DNA of 64,000 nucleotides from Mycobacterium sp. IS-1264 (GTDB taxonomy: Bacteria; Actinomycetota; Actinomycetes; Mycobacteriales; Mycobacteriaceae): contig NZ_MBES01000058.1 in the NCBI RefSeq assembly GCF_001954195.1, positions 62,001 to 126,000 on the forward strand, written 5' to 3'. Shown here piece by piece: positions 63,387 to 64,000 of the stretch (positions within the stretch are counted from its first letter, which is position 1; each line of letters opens with the position of its first letter). Below the pieces are notes generated by a model, which saw nothing but the letters and a program-made list of their open reading frames with translations, did not search any database and had not been told where the DNA came from. The translations under genes were made by a program, and so were the position numbers.

Positions 63387-63968
63387 ATGCCCAAGCCCAC
63401 CAAGGGCCCTCGCCTCGGCGGGTCGTCTTCGCACCAGAAGGCCCTTCTGGCCAACCTGGCCACGTCGCTGTTCGAGCACGGTCGGATCAAGACGACCGAG
63501 CCGAAGGCCCGTGCGCTGCGGCCGTACGCGGAGAAGCTGATCACGCACGCGAAAAAGGGCACGCTGCACAACCGTCGAGAGGTCCTCAAGAAGATCCGCG
63601 ACAAGGACATCGTGCACGCGTTGTTCGAGGAGATCGGGCCGTTCTACAGCGACCGCAACGGTGGCTACACCCGCATCATCAAGGTCGAGGCGCGTAAGGG
63701 TGACAACGCCCCGATGGCCGTTATCGAGCTGGTGCGGGAGAAGACGGTGACGTCGGAGGCCGATCGCGCGCGCCGCGTGAAAGCCTCGAAGAAGGCTGAC
63801 GCTCCTGTCGCGGCTGCTGCGGCGCCGCAGGCCGCCGTCGAGCCGGAGGCCGCCGAGGGCCCGACGGCCGAGGAAGTCGAGGCCGAAACGGCTGAAGAAG
63901 TCGAAGCCGAGACGGCCGAAGTCGAGGCCGAGGCCGCCGATGAGGGCGACGGAGCCACCGACAGTTAG
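63387..63968 (+). CDS. rplQ: 50S ribosomal protein L17, with acidic C-terminal tail
   Basis: Ribosomal protein L17 at the tunnel exit. The first 117 residues are the L17 domain ([37 protein letters not shown]). The last 75 or so residues are an Ala/Glu-rich tail with near-repeats ([23 protein letters not shown]), probably disordered, found as an extension in mycobacteria. It is the last gene in the window; 32 bases follow without a visible feature. Confidence 0.96.
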   Translation: MPKPTKGPRLGGSSSHQKALLANLATSLFEHGRIKTTEPKARALRPYAEKLITHAKKGTLHNRREVLKKIRDKDIVHALFEEIGPFYSDRNGGYTRIIKVEARKGDNAPMAVIELVREKTVTSEADRARRVKASKKADAPVAAAAAPQAAVEPEAAEGPTAEEVEAETAEEVEAETAEVEAEAADEGDGATDS

Positions 63969-64000
63969 CGAGGACGTCCGTCTCCGGCTCGATATCGCCT

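Overview
The window is high-GC chromosomal DNA from a Mycobacterium. It carries rplP-rpmC-rpsQ, the spc ribosomal operon, secY-adk-mapA, infA-rpmJ and the rpoA operon, together with genera-typical genes (sigL-rslA, LpqH-type lipoprotein, rmlB/rmlC, F420-type luciferase-like proteins, LCM-type methyltransferases, FadE9/MmsA/MmsB, a 13E12-type HNH gene). Many proteins match what I remember of their M. tuberculosis counterparts almost residue for residue, but it is not M. tuberculosis: there the rpoA and rml genes lie far from secY, and several blocks seen here are absent. A non-tuberculous species, perhaps of the M. avium type, is my inference. GTG starts, 1- or 4-base stop/start overlaps and short intergenic gaps are the rule. 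No stretch above about 300 bases lacks a gene. I saw no rRNA, tRNA, insertion sequence, CRISPR array, phage gene or replication origin.

Layout. (1) 5-1049: end of the S10 operon (rplP, rpmC, rpsQ) with a strong terminator. (2) 1207-12751: envelope and sulfatase island: arylsulfatase, lipoprotein, four DUF4436-type membrane paralogues, a PstS lipoprotein, the formylglycine-generating enzyme, a frameshifted DUF222/HNH gene with a perfect LexA box on its start codon, and a DinB-fold protein. (3) 12771-17083: spc operon rplN to rplO with its own promoter. (4) 17084-36093: metabolic region: luciferase-like oxidoreductase, sppA, three LCM-type methyltransferases, SDR/ADH/DapB-like genes, a TetR-P450 pair with three phased operators, AraC and methyltransferase, metallo-beta-lactamase fold hydrolase, fucA-serA2, xylB with a GNAT protein that has a topoisomerase-like N-terminus, and two more LCM-type methyltransferases. 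(5) 36268-40387: secY-adk-mapA, then sigL-rslA. (6) 40438-44878: four-gene cluster (ThDP enzyme, SRPBCC protein, KAS III-like protein, aminotransferase) inserted after rslA behind a sequence matching a SigL promoter. (7) 44887-49527: MarR, TIGR03086 protein and the valine/propionate catabolic mmsA-fadE9-mmsB operon. (8) 49600-56692: PNPOx-like protein, an epimerase/TetR divergent pair with twin operators, a flavoprotein, then an ECF sigma factor overlapping a Tat/Rieske protein, followed by a cupredoxin lipoprotein, a Tat phosphoesterase and a small membrane protein; an LpqH-like lipoprotein. (9) 56718-63968: rmlB-rmlC, two luciferase-like paralogues, infA-rpmJ-rpsM-rpsK-rpsD-rpoA-rplQ.

How they work together. 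The translation genes are in the usual actinobacterial order but are split by three accessory blocks, and each restart (rplN, infA, perhaps secY) has a promoter-like sequence. The two most unusual systems are the apparent SigL-controlled small-molecule or lipid cluster at 40404-44878, whose ThDP gene would be transcribed leaderless, and the ECF-Rieske-cupredoxin-phosphoesterase operon at 53142-56189, in which the Rieske protein has the topology of a membrane anti-sigma factor. Both are predictions from sequence arrangement, not demonstrated functions.
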